Below, in pieces: positions 1-12,370 of a stretch of DNA of 64,000 nucleotides. The first letter of the stretch is position 1. Every line of letters begins with the position of its first letter. The DNA comes from Colletotrichum lupini (Eukaryota > Ascomycota > Sordariomycetes > Glomerellales > Glomerellaceae), in assembly GCF_023278565.1 (NCBI RefSeq), contig NC_064675.1, forward strand, positions 2,914,001-2,978,000, written 5' to 3'. Under the pieces are notes generated by a model. It searched no databases. It saw only the letters and a list, made by a program, of their open reading frames with translations, and was not told the origin of the DNA. Made by a program: the position numbers and the translations under genes.

Positions 1-818
1 AAGGGATTAGGATTCTATTTAGGATCGGGTTTTATCCTCTTTTTTTTTACCCTAACTTACTAAGGGTCGTGCTCTAGTTTATACCCGTATTAATAGTTAC
101 TAATATATTTAATCTTAATAAGGATATATTTAATCTGCGCGCTAGTTATAATAAATCCGTACTTTTATTACTTAACGAATTTATTAAGGTTTAGAAAATT
201 CTCGCTTCTTTTTACCGTTTTACTATTATTCTCGTTTTTATTATTTTTAGTAATTATTACTACTTTTTTAAATCGCTAGCTATTGTACTTATTAAGATCC
301 TCCTTTTTATTTAATATAAAAAGTAGGTTTTAGTAGTTCTTTTTTATAATAGTAGTAGTAGACGTTTATATTACTATAAGAAGATATAATAATTAGTCTC
401 GGGATCTTTATTAGTTACTAATTTTTACTATCCCGTATACTTCTAGCCTCCTAAGCCTCGTACTCTTTATAATCTCTAAATAGCTTCCTTTCTTAACCTA
501 CTTTTTTTAGGGCGGTATTCCGTAAGAATAATTAAAAGTAAATACCGGGCGGCTCGTAAAGGAGCTATATAAGCTATTAAGAACTGTATAGGCCGTTAAG
601 TATAGTTAACGAAGTTAAGCTCTCTTTTTTATAAAATCGTATATTTTAAGGACTTATTAAAAATACCTACTTATTACTTATACGCAGTAGGGTTAAATAC
701 TTTAGAGATTTTATTTTTTACGGCCTCTTAGTACCCTATTTTATATTTTTTAAGTAGTCTTTTTCGTAGTTTAATTATAGTTAGGTAATTATTACTTACC
801 GGCAATCCTTTTTATTAC

Positions 819-1344
819 TTAGTTAATTTCTTAAAATTAGTAATCTCGCGCCGGGAGCTAGTATAAAAAGAAGCCCTTAAGTAGCCCTCTAGAGGATTCT
901 TTTCTTTTCCCCTTAGATCCTCGTTTTCTTAGCCTTTTTTTAAGCTAATAATAACTCTAGTAGGAGGTCGTAGGACTACTTTAGGGTAACTACCTTCTTC
1001 TTAAGTTAATCTCCGAGATCCGTAATACTCTTAGCTCGATATTATTAGGACTTCTAAATCCCCTCCTTTTTTATTAAACCGTCCCCTATACTATATTCTT
1101 AAATAATATTTAAAAAGTAATTAAGGGAGCTACGAAGAGGTTATTTAAATCGCAAGCTTAAAGTCGTACTTATAAGATCCTTATAGTAGTAGACTTTTTT
1201 ATATATTATAAATCTCTTAGCTTAATAACTCCTATAGGGTTACCTTTATTACTAAGTAAGAATATTTACGTTTAGAAATCCCCTTTTTTAATCGCGCAGT
1301 GCTCTTTTATACTATATTTTTATTAATTTAATTAGTTAATTTTT
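819..1344. mobile_element. about 0.5-kb insertion inside the copia relic
   Basis: Compared with the copia copy at 31003-37849, this copy has about 513 extra bases. The 13-nt sequence TTAGTTAATTTCT at 819-831 is repeated as TTAGTTAATTTTT at 1332-1344, while the other copy has it once. This is what a target duplication would give, though its true length cannot be fixed after RIP. The inserted part has no clear terminal inverted repeat and no coding sequence. It could be a solo LTR or a non-autonomous element. Confidence 0.55.
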
Positions 1345-1651
1345 AATTATAAGCCGGTTATAAAAAAGTCGTTTAATAAAAAAGCTACTCGGGGTGACGG
1401 TAAAAGGCTAGTTACTTAAGCGGTTTTATTAATTAACGTAGTTTAATATAATAAACGTCGACCTCTCGTAAGTAATAAAAAGCTACGATTACTTAATTCC
1501 GTACGGTATTTAAGAATTACCTCCTTTTTCGTCTACTTTTATAAAATTAATTAGTACGAATTTCTTATCCTATACGGTATTAAGAGGTCGTTTTTTTTAT
1601 ATAGTAAGATACCTTACCGATTTATAATAATAGAATTTAATTACTAATTAG

Positions 1652-1853
1652 TATTAATATCCTTATTATAAGGTAGTTAGTTCGAACCGTAGTTAACGAA
1701 GAGATTAATTAAACTATATAAATATTTACGTAGGTATAAAAAGGAGGTTCTAACCGTAAGTTAGGCTGGCTATAATAATCGTAAATAGGGCCCCTAATTG
1801 GCCCCTGCGCAGTTGGCTATATGCCGCGGTCGAATTAGACTTCTAATCCGATA
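1652..1853 (-). repeat. copia LTR (same family as the LTRs near 25260, 31003, 37647 and 38427)
   Basis: About 202 bp, starting with TATTAATATCC (RIP form of TGTTGGTATCC) and ending with CTAATCCGATA (from CCAATCCGACA). It matches the four LTRs at 25260-38631 along its whole length, in the minus orientation. Confidence 0.85.
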
Positions 1854-4800
1854 ATATATATATATTCGTTACCTCGTTTCTTTTATTAAAATCGAAAAAC
1901 GCTACTTCCCTTACCGTTTATTACTATTACCTTATTATTATTACCTTATTACTATTATCCTATTATTATTACCTTATTATTATTACTATTATTATTATTA
2001 TTAAATTGTTTATTTACTTATTAAAATACCGAGATATGTAGTTATTATCGACCCCTAGGGCTTCTTTAATAGCTAGAAGTTCGATCTTATAAGTATTATA
2101 TTAAAGGACCCCGAACTATAGTACGGCCGTTTTAAAGAATACGGATTAGATATTATTAATTTAAAGATCGGAAAGATATATATTAATATAGCTATTACCT
2201 TAATAAGTACTTAGCTTATATAATATAATAGCCTCGAAATACTTAACTAACTCTAGAGTATTATTAATATTTTAAAAACGTAGTATAGGAGTAGGTTAAG
2301 AAAGATTAAAAGGGATATTTTAAAATTATTAAATAAGGTAGAAAGTAGGGGGTAGTTTTTAGCTATTTAGAGGGCGATTAATATATTATAGCGGGATCGT
2401 TAGTATCTACTTAGTAACGGCTATAGCTGGCTATTATTAGTTATAAAGTTTATTACGTAATAAAAATACTTAATATTAACCCTAATAAACTAGCTTGCCC
2501 GTGAAGGCGAAGATAGCCCCTAATAAGGCGGACCGGACCCTAAAGGGGTAGTAGCGGTTATATAAGGGTAGTTATACTACTTAGTAAAAGTAAAGTAACT
2601 AGGGGGTATATCCTCTTTATTAATTTTTATTACTAATTAATTTCCCTTTCTTCTTAATTAACTTAATATTCTTTAAATAAAGTAAGTAATCTACTTATAC
2701 CCCTATAGTTACTTATTAATAACTATATTTCGCTTTATTATACTTTATACCCTTTTTTACTTTATTTTTATTATTATTACCTAATTATATATATAATTAT
2801 AAGTATAATATTCGCGATTTACTAATTAAAAATATTAATTAAGTATAATTAGGCAATTTTATACGTAATTATTAATATAATTTTTACTAATTAGTAATTA
2901 TACTTCTTCTTAGGCTAATATATACGTAATTATAAGTATAATTACGCGTATATACCTATTTATAATTTAATTCTTTTTATTTACTTTTTTCTTTAGTATT
3001 AACTATTTATATATATATATTAATAATGTTATATAAAATACTCCCTTTTTTAATAATTATATACGCTATATAATACTTATAATAAACGCTTAATATAGCG
3101 TTCTAGCCCGTATTAAGAGTATATAGCTCCTAATAGTCCCTATATACTAACTTATATAGTACCTTAATAACCTTATATCTTATAAAATAACCTCTTATCT
3201 CTTTATTAATACGTATACCTCTATATAATAACTTCCTTATTATATAAATTCTTATATTATTTATAAGCTTTTTATTTTCCTTTTTAAAAACTTTTTACTA
3301 AATTTATAACCTTAATATTATATAGGTTAGTATATACTACCCTATACTATTTAATATTACTATATTAACCTATATAATCTAGCCCTAGTATTAGATTAAG
3401 CTTAACCTTAAAATTACTAAAAATAGCTATTATATACCCCCGGATATTATTATAACTCGTACTTAGGCTACTAATACTATTTAGATAACTATATATAGTA
3501 ACGCTAAAACTAATACTAAGTTATATACTTATTATAAAGTTAATAAAAGCATTTTTACTAATTACGTTACTTTTATAAATAAGGGCTATTTTAATTATAA
3601 CTATATATTTACTATATATAAGTATATACTTATTACGCCTCTTATTATTACTTATATATTACTTTATATTACTTTATATCTATTTATAATTTACTAACGG
3701 TTTATATTAGCTCGTAATATGCTTACTAAAGTTATTAAACGTAGTTATAATTATAAGGGTTATAATAAAATCCGTATTAACGCTCTACTTAAGTCTTTAA
3801 ATACTATCCTTACTATATACCTCTATATAATAATAAAAGCCCTTAAATAGGTAGCTAAGTAAGCTAAAAATAATAAAGAGAGTATATATAATAGTATATA
3901 AAATTATAAAGAGCGTTACTAACTTATATAAACGCTAAGTAAAAAGTAATTAATTTAATATTCTTATATAATATAATATAGGAGTTTATATAAGTATATA
4001 TTAGGATATAGTACGGTTAAGCTTAATACCTAAGTAATAAGGCCCTTATAGAGTTATAGGGTACTTATTAGCTATAAATTAAAGTATATACGCTTAATTT
4101 AGCTTATAAAAGGCCGTAACTAACTATATAAAAGCTCCCCCTAAAGTTTAACGTTTCTAATAAAATTATAAAACTTTTATTTATTATATATTATCGTTAT
4201 ATACTTTTCTATTCTTTTTAATGTTATAAATCCTTATAAGCGTTTATATTTTTATATATATACTTATAAGACTTTATAAATAAAAGGATACCCTTATATA
4301 TTATTATAATTATATATAAATATTTACCCCTTACTTAAAATTTCTTTTTTAGTTTTTTACTTTATATATTACTACTTTTTTAAAATAGTATAACTACGTA
4401 TTAATCTTTTATTATATTAAATAATAATTATTATAAAATTAAAAAGTAATTAAACCTATAATATAATTATTATATATATTTTTATAGTTTTTAATACTAG
4501 AATTATAAAGCGAACTTTTAAACGTTAACTTATAAAATAGGACTTATAATAAGAAGAGCGTATAGTCTTTTCTAAGGATTTATTAATTCGTATCTAAGAA
4601 TTATTCTTCTAATAATACTTAAATAATAAAAATATCCTTTTTTAACTCTAATCTAAAGGATTTATAATTACGGCTATAAAATTATTAATACTTCGTTAAT
4701 AAAATTAGCTTTAGTAATAATAAATATTAAAATAGCTCGTAATTATATAATAATAATTAAAAAAGTTCTTTTTTAATATATTAGAGGTTACTCGCTATAT

Positions 4801-6989
4801 TAAAGGGTATAATAAAGAGTATTTTTATATATAAGTTCGTTAATAAGCTTATATTATTAATTAAGATAAACTTTATTTTATATATTATAAAACCTTTTTA
4901 TAATAAGTTTAAAATTAGTTAAGTAAAATAAGGTACCGTTATAAAAGGTTTATAATTCCTAGACTAAATTATATTTAGTTTTTAAATACGTACGATAAGC
5001 TTCTACTATTTAGATTTAAGATTTATATTAGTATTAATACTTATTTATAGTTTATTATATAGTTTTATATAAGAGTTTTTATTTATACGTCCCGGAATAT
5101 ACTTATATAATATTTTACTATTATTTAATAACGGGGATTTATATTATTACGAGTTTGTTTAAACTAAAGGAAAGAAACTGTTCTTATATTTAATATTTAT
5201 TACTACTTTTTATAGTACTATTTAATAATAAAAAGTCTAATTATATTCCACAATTACTAAATCTTTAGTAAAAGTATTTATAACGTTAAGATCAAGAGTT
5301 AGTAAAATCGTTTTTATTAAAGTAGATTAGTATATTAGTAAGTAAGTAATATATATCTTAGTATATATAAATATACTTACGTTTATAAGAATACTTCTAA
5401 TTACTTAAGTTCTAAGGGCTATTCTATATAAATATACTCTCTAACTAGATTATACTTTTATTTACGTATATATTACTAATTCGTTTTAATTTTATTAATT
5501 TTATATAAATTTAAAACTCTTATTAAACTCGTTATTAAAAAGGTCGCCCTTATACTATTTTTAGTTAGTTATAGTAACTATATTATTAACTTATATTACG
5601 AACTATATAAGACTTTATATAGCTAATTAACTAAGACTAAGTTTAATAATTATTAAACGCTATTTAGAATAGTAATAATCTATATATATATCTTTTTTAA
5701 GCTACTTTATAAATTTATACTTGAATTATTAAGGGTTCTTTAACTATATTAATTAAAAATACGAAGTTTAGCGAGGCTAATTATTCTTATTTTAAAATAT
5801 ATTAATATTTTTATATTTATTTGAAGTAATATATACGTAATAAGCTCTAATTAGAAATTACTTTACTTAGTAAACTATAGGGCGGTATTATATAGGTTAA
5901 ATAAAGATTAGAAAACTTTAGAATTAATTTTAGAATATTAAATAGCTTCGTAATTACGAATAATACTAAGGATAAAAAGGAATTATAAATATAATTATAA
6001 TTTATTTTAAACTATTTATTAACGAGAATACTCGTTTTTATTTTTATAATATACTAAGTTATTTATTATTATAAACTTTATTTTTTTATTAAACTACTAT
6101 AATCTCGTCTTTCTTATCGTTTTTATCCTTTTTAACCTTTTTCTTAGCCTTTACCTCTTTCTTAACGATCTTTTTTTTTTACTTAATTAATAATTCCTTT
6201 TTAATTTTTATTATTAGTTTAATACTAATACTTATTAAAAGCCGTATTTTTAAAATATTTTATACGTCGTTTTGCTTAAAGTTTTAGTTATAATTAGCTT
6301 TATATAACCTTTTCCCTTCTTTATTAGCTAAGGTTTAATAATTAATAACTTAATTCTAGTTTAAAAAATAATAAAAAGTTAGTAATTATTTTTTTTATAT
6401 AAGATCGTAGCTTTAAAAAGGAATCTTTTTAAACTTATAGCTTCGTATACTACTTTATAATACTCTAAAATATTATAAAGATTCTTTATATTAATTAGAA
6501 ATATTATCTACTTTATTAAAAGAATTTGCTAGTTTATTATAAAATATAAAATAATAGATCGTATTATATTTTAATATAAAATAAATATTAAGAAGCGATT
6601 AAACCAAACTTTTTTGATAAACTTCTTAATAACTTAAACGTTAATATAAGTCGTTATTTAGAAACCGTTAAGTTCGTTCTTAAAAAAAGATATGTTATAT
6701 AATATAATAAAAATATTAATTATTAGTAATTATTTTAGCTCCTTTTTTATTTATTAAATACTTTATTCCCGCTCTTTTAAGTTTATAAAAAGAGATTTTA
6801 TTAATATTAAGGCTTATATATTTATATGTTCTTATTATATAAAAAGGGTAAAGCTTATATAAATATTATTATTAATTAGTTATTTTAAAATAGCTTTATA
6901 AAGAGGTATTATAAAGTTAATTAGTTTAGTAACGTTTTATATAGAGATTAGAAGTTATTATAAATTTATATTATAATATTTATAAGCGA
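1854..6989. repeat. RIP-mutated AT-rich repeat DNA, family not determined
   Basis: A 5.1-kb AT-rich tract with stops in all frames and very few CpA/TpG. It starts with a short AT run after the LTR, then a degenerate trinucleotide tract at 1919-2004. I see no LTR pair, inverted repeat or recognisable protein relic. The density of RIP-type change implies it was once duplicated in the genome, so it is probably one or more old transposons. Confidence 0.6.
1919..2004. repeat. degenerate TTA/ATT trinucleotide repeat
   Basis: An imperfect array of TTATTA and TTACC(T) units over about 85 bp, visible directly in the sequence. Confidence 0.75.
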
Positions 6990-7093
6990 GCTATTAATTT
7001 AAGGGAATTAATATACGAGCGTTATAAATTAATATACGGGCGTCGCTCTTATACGGGCGTTATTATTCTACTTTTTAATTAGTTTAAAAAAAT
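6990..7093 (+). repeat. left terminal inverted repeat of the 3.4-kb element
   Basis: Inverted match to 10341-10428. It carries two copies of the AATTAATATACG(G/A)GCG unit; the outer one is diverged (GAGCGTTAT in place of GGGCGTCGCT). Confidence 0.7.
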
Positions 7094-10000
7094 AGTACCT
7101 CCCTATAAAAGTAGTAAAAGTAACTATATTAATATAGCTATTCTTACTATCCTCTCTAACTTAAGCTCTAGTTTAAGATTTCTAAAAGTAAGAATACTAT
7201 TATAACCTACGTACTTATTTAGAACTACTATATTACCTATTTAAGATTTATAAATCTTAAATTAGTTAATAATATAAGCTTTTATAAATCTTAAATAAGT
7301 AAGGCTTCTTCTTATTATATACTTAAAATATATAAAGAGTAAATTATAATAACGTCTACTTAACTACCTCTTTTAATATAGTTATAATAATTTATCGTTA
7401 TTATAAACTATTTCTTATTAGCTCTATTTTTTTTAAATATTAAGTTATATTAGCTATTTATTTATATAATTCCCTATTATCCTCCCTTTATTAAGAACGC
7501 TAAATTAGCTCCTTATTTATTATTAAAATAAGCTTAATATTTAGCTTTAACTTAGCTAACTTATCTCTTTTATAAGCCTAGTTAGCGTTAACTTATTTTT
7601 ATTTTTAAATAAGCGGCCTTATTTTTTATTACTTATACCTTAGCTATTATAAATAGTACGAGCTTAATTAGCTAACCGGCCTTTTTTAAATAAGGCTAGT
7701 TATAATAAAATAGGCTATATTATATTCTTTAGCTTATTATAGAAGGATATAATAATCTTAGGGTCTAGGATTTAGTAATATAAATTTAAAAAAGACGTCT
7801 CTCGAAGACGTTACTAAGGGTATACTTCTTACTTATTAAAAGTAATTAAATTTAATATTTTAGAATAGATTTTATAATAATATAAGATACTTAGCTTAAT
7901 TAAAATAGTATAGTTTAAATTATAAAATCCGAGGGGGTTTAGGAATAGCTTCTTATTAAATAGTATTACTTTTTTTATAAGCCGGCCTTATATCCTAATT
8001 AAAGTAAGATATTTTAAAAAAAGTATTATTTAAAGTTTATTTAAGTATTCAAAATAAGTACTTATATACTCTTAGCTTATAAGTACCTCGTTCTCTATAT
8101 AAGCTTAGTAAAAGCGTAGCTCTTAATTATTAATTATATTTTATATAACGTCGATAAGCTAATATAAATAACTAAGACTATTTAAAAAATAACCCTTAAT
8201 ATTATTATTACTTAACTTAGTACTAGAAATAATACGAGTATTAAAGTTTTAGTATTTTTAAATAAAATAACGGGCTTATTATGCTCTTAAAAATAAGTAT
8301 ATTACGTAAAAGTATTAGAGGATTAGGCATTAGTTATTAAACTCTTTATAGAGCTTAATCTAGGCTTTTTTAAAAGTATATTTAGTTTTAGTAAAAATAA
8401 TAAACTTTTATATTATAAGGACCCTACGATATATATAAAGGGGGGGCTTATTAATAAGCGTTTTAATATAAGCCTTATTTTTATTACTTAGCGTAGCTAT
8501 TACTTATATTAATAGCTAATATCCCTTATTATTAAACCTACTATTATTATTATTATAACTATAGTCCTTAACCTATTTTTACTTAGTTTTAAGTATAATA
8601 TTAAAGTTAATATAGTAAATATAAAGTTATTACTAAACGTCCGGGAACTACTTATTTAGTATAGCTTTTATTTACTTATTATAGTTTATAATAATAACAA
8701 TAGGGTAACGGACTAAGTATTAGTTTATAAGTTAGCGGATACTTACTAAGAAAAACTAAAAACCCTTTAGTTTCTCGTTATTAATAAGGCCGAACGCAGT
8801 ATTATAAATAAATTTAAAATAAGTTTACTTAGTAATTTAAAAAAGAGGGAGCTTAAAATAATTAGTATTATAAGTATTATCGAAGCTAATTATTTTAGAG
8901 AATCGCTTTTATATTTAAAAATAATAAGGAAAGGTCTAAATAAGGCTAATAAAGTAGTTTAGCTCGTTATTTACTTATTTTATTATATATAAAATATCTT
9001 ACTTATTAAATAGCTTAATTAACGTTATAATTAGTAAGTATTTAACTAGTTTCTCTCGGTTTATACGAGCCCTAGTATTATAAATATCTTACTAAGTAAA
9101 TAAGGATTTTAAAAACTATTCTTAAATAATAATACGCATATCCCGAGCCCGAATCCTAACTCGTTAACTTATAGTTTTAATAATATCCTTAACTACTTTA
9201 ATAAGCTTATAATATAAAGGGTACGTAGAGGCTTTAAAACTAGGGCTATAATTATATTATTTATATTAGGGGTTTAAATAATAACGTAATAATTACTTAT
9301 CCTCTTCTTAAGCCTCGGTAATAACTTATTATTTATAACCGTATTTCTAAGACTTATATTATTAAATACTAGCGCTTTTTATAAGCCTAGGCTTATTAAA
9401 TTAATTATATTAAAAAGTATATTAAATAATTCGGCCTCGAGCTTTATACTTATTCCGTTTTATAATACTAAATTTATTAGCTTTTATAAAGTTATTAACT
9501 TAGTTAAAGAGGGTATTATAAGTTTATTTTAAATCGCTAAGAATTAATAAGTTTAGGATTTAAGTTATAAAAAGAGAAGAGGATCGGTTACTTAGAATAT
9601 AATAAGAAGTTATAATTTAAAAAAACGCTTTACTTTAAATAGAAAATAGCTATAAAAGTAAATAGAATAATAAGTTAACTTAAAGACCCTATATTTATTA
9701 TTATTAATAAATATATTCTTATTATCGGAGTAGTACTGTTATTAGCTATTAATTAGTTTTAATAACCTATTTAATAAGTTAAAAAGTATTACTAAACTAT
9801 TTTATTATAAAATAAAAAGGTTATTAAGACTATTCGTTAGGGGGAGAGGGGTTATGCTTTAGAAAAAGTCGTAAAAGAGTAGTCCGCTAGGTTTTTATTA
9901 TTTTCTTAGGGAAATAATAAGTAAAGTATAATATAAGCTCTATATTAGGGTAATTATTTATAAGAAGTTATATATTTTATAATATACTAACTAGGAGCTT

Positions 10001-10340
10001 AGTAATAAGGTCGCGCTATTTTTTAAAATTATTAATTTTATAAAATTAGTTAACGCTAAGGCGGCTACTTTTTAAAAAAGGAGATAATAGTAGTTAGCTA
10101 GATAATAATAAGAGGCCGTAATCAATTAATAGTCGTTTTTATAGAGGGGGAAGTCTCTTAATAAGGGTATTATTTTAAGATTAGTTTTAAGGAACGTCTC
10201 TAACTCTAATTATAAAAGCTATTATAAGTAAATATTATAAATTAGACTTCGAGGCTTAATAATATAACCTAAGCGTAAAGGGAGTAAAGGAATAAAAGCT
10301 TAGGATATTTTATAAGTATTTAGTAGAATTTAACTATATT

Positions 10341-10428
10341 AATAATTTTTTTTTAAACTAATTAAAAAATAGAATAGCGACGCCCGTATAAGAGCGACGC
10401 CCGTATATTAATTCCCTAATTTAATAAC
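10341..10428 (-). repeat. right terminal inverted repeat of the 3.4-kb element
   Basis: Reads GCGACGCCCGTATAAGAGCG followed by ACGCCCGTATATTAATTCCC, the reverse complement of the left end. Confidence 0.7.
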
Positions 10429-10680
10429 TTAAATAAAGAGTAATTTTTATTTATAAGAGGGTAAAAAGTAATAGTTATTTTTATAATAAAGTTATAAAAA
10501 GAAGAAAAACTTTTATATTAAGGTACGATATTATACGATTTTATATATTACTATACGGTTTAATATATTACGAAATTAAAATATCTCTTAAGCTATAAAT
10601 CTTTATAACCCCTATTTATAGGTTATTATACTAGTCTAGACCCTATTTTAGGTAGTAGGGTGACCGTAAAATACGATTTC

Positions 10681-11853
10681 TGCTTTGATATATGAAAAAA
10701 GTGTTTTAGTAGAGTGCCTCTTGCAGTCTGCCGTAGGGGGGGTGGACAGAGTTCATTTCAGCCGTTCGTTTAACGGCTCCAACGTCTCCATTTCATCCAA
10801 CAGATACATTTCGACACCCCAGAGAGATCCTTTCTGTCTTACCCCAGTCACTTTCTTCCCCGTGTCTCTCTCCCACTCCCACCGCATCCCAAGGCCGCCG
10901 CGCTAGTCGCTCCTCGACGCGGCGCGTCAGCGCGGGGAGTTTGCAGACACCCCAATCTCTCTCCTAGGTAACCGATATGTCTCTCACCGAAGCCTCTTCT
11001 TCCCTTCTTCCCTTCTCTTTTCCAATCCCTTGTTCCGTAGTTACTTGCCCCTACCCTAGAGTGCCGAGTCATTTCTTCTCTTCTCTAACCCCACTCCCTT
11101 CACCTCTTGTCTTTCACCCCAAGGTGTCAAAGACGAAGTTGCATCTCGTCCGCTGTAGAGCTTGATTTGCTTTTACGTCGGAGGATCTACCTTCGTAGTT
11201 ATCTGCATTGGCTCGGAGCCGACGCAAATTTGACACGCCACAAGATGCGAGTCAACAAGGATTGGGTGGTGCCGCGCACCCGAGGAACCAAGGGGCGAGG
11301 CCCTGTCGGGCCTCCATTTTTGCTGTCATGATACCTGGCCCAGGACCTGGTCGGATTTGGAGTTACTCTGGAACAAGTTGTGACTTGCGCTAAGTTCTAG
11401 TTGCTCGGATTGATCTGGTGCCAGGCAGATTAAACCCACCATCACGCCGAGCAGCGTGCCCACCAGTCTCCTCAACTACCGTTGGAAGACGAAGGTATCC
11501 ACAGAGTGTATCCGTAGAGTGTATCCGTAGAGACGAGCTTTTAATCCCCAGCATTTACAGCCACGTAGATCTTGGGATTGCCGGGGGCCCAGCTGATGGA
11601 AGGTACTCACATCCACACGACGTCGTCGCGTCTGTAATTTACGCTTTGATCAAGGGAACAACCTTTGGAAGATTGGGTGTGATGAAAAAGAAAAGTGAAT
11701 CCCAAGTCGTAGTAGCATGTTCGTTCCGCGCGGAGCAGGCCCAGGGCCTTGTTATCCTGTATTCGAGCAACGACTCACCACAACAGCCCGATCCCAACTC
11801 AAGTCGCTGCTTAATCTCAGCTCAGTCTTCTCGGAGGCATAGAGAAACAAACA
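10681..11853. other. non-coding start of the gene island; no gene seen
   Basis: Base composition switches sharply to about half GC near 10680. The stretch is pyrimidine-rich with several short unsupported ORFs. It contains a 13-bp tandem duplication (GTGTATCCGTAGA twice, 11506-11531). The longest ORF (11418-11858, 146 codons in the extended frame) has no recognisable domain. Confidence 0.5.
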
Positions 11854-11860
11854 TATAAAT
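11854..11860 (+). promoter_or_regulatory. TATA box of the 11984 gene
   Basis: TATAAAT lies 130 bp upstream of the ATG at 11984. The related gene at 17652 has TATAAATA 144 bp upstream of its ATG, so the spacing is shared. Confidence 0.5.
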
Positions 11861-11983
11861 CAGCAGGGCCCTTCGTCTGAGGTTAGCTGAAAGCAGTTCA
11901 TCGACACTCAGTCATCTTCAGACTCTCTACCACTTTGCTTTCGAGCTCGCCTCCGTGTCCACCCAAAAACTCTCCAAGCCAAC

Positions 11984-12370
11984 ATGTCGCAACGAAGCTC
12001 TCAAGAATGCTCCGATCAGAGGTGCCGATGGCAGCCCAGCGCAGGTTGTAGCCTCCGTCGCCATATCCTCTACCATCACGGACCGCCAGGCCGGGCGCCC
12101 TGCGGAAGATATCATATCAACACTGGCCACTACCTTGAACGCCACAAGGAGTCCTGCGTCGATTGCAAGAGCATGAGAGCAGCTGCAGAAGCCCTCATGC
12201 CTTCCGTTGAACATGACGGCGGTGACGATCCCGAGGGCGCTCCTGAGGGCAACCACCGAGCTCTCTCCGTCCACAATGGCGGGATCACCATTCATGGCTC
12301 AAACTACGGAAAGATCTCCCTGAAAATCAAATGCGGTTCTCTGGCCTGCGCTGGCGGCCAGAGGAGCTAG
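11984..12370 (+). CDS. small Cys/His-rich (zinc-finger-like) protein, 128 aa
   Basis: A hypothetical protein without a family I can name. The start is supported by a good context (AACATGTC) and an upstream TATA box. Residues 9-31 form C-x4-C-x12-H-x3-H, a classical C2H2 spacing, with Trp two residues after the second Cys. A second set follows, C40-x13-H54-x3-C58, then a segment ending KSMRAAAEAL. The same order and nearly the same spacing occur in the 85-aa protein at 17652, so the two look like diverged paralogues. The C-terminal 60 residues are glycine-rich and unshared. No signal peptide or membrane segment is seen. Zinc binding is inferred from spacing only. A nuclear role is possible, but nothing in the neighbourhood indicates one. 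Confidence 0.6.
   Translation: MSQRSSQECSDQRCRWQPSAGCSLRRHILYHHGPPGRAPCGRYHINTGHYLERHKESCVDCKSMRAAAEALMPSVEHDGGDDPEGAPEGNHRALSVHNGGITIHGSNYGKISLKIKCGSLACAGGQRS

Larger units (their letters stand above)
1..1853 (-). mobile_element. RIP-mutated Ty1/copia element, 5' part only (cut by window start)
   Basis: The stretch aligns base for base, allowing C-to-T and G-to-A changes, with 36506-37849, the 5' part of the minus-strand copia element further right. Its sense strand is minus, so the 5' LTR is at 1652-1853 and the gag side runs toward position 1 and out of the window. Every frame is full of stops, CpA/TpG is nearly gone and CpG is kept, as expected after RIP. It differs from the other copy by an extra segment of about 0.5 kb (819-1344). 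No target duplication can be checked because the far end is outside. Confidence 0.85.
6990..10428. mobile_element. 3.4-kb TIR DNA transposon, RIP-mutated
   Basis: The left end (about 6990-7093) and the right end (about 10341-10428) are inverted copies of each other. They share GGGAATTAATATACGGGCG, the motif CGTCGCTCTTATACGGGCG, then a stretch reading TTTTTAATTAGTTTAAAAAA. The left end has one more, diverged copy of the AATTAATATACGGGCG unit than the right. The long inverted repeats suggest a MULE-like or hAT-like class II element, but the interior is too heavily RIP-mutated for me to recognise a transposase, and I could not settle the target duplication. Confidence 0.7.

Noticed and set aside
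1..10680. possible centromere or mitochondrial insertion because of the AT-rich sequence
   Set aside because: AT bias is explained by RIP of identified transposons, and no mitochondrial gene is present.
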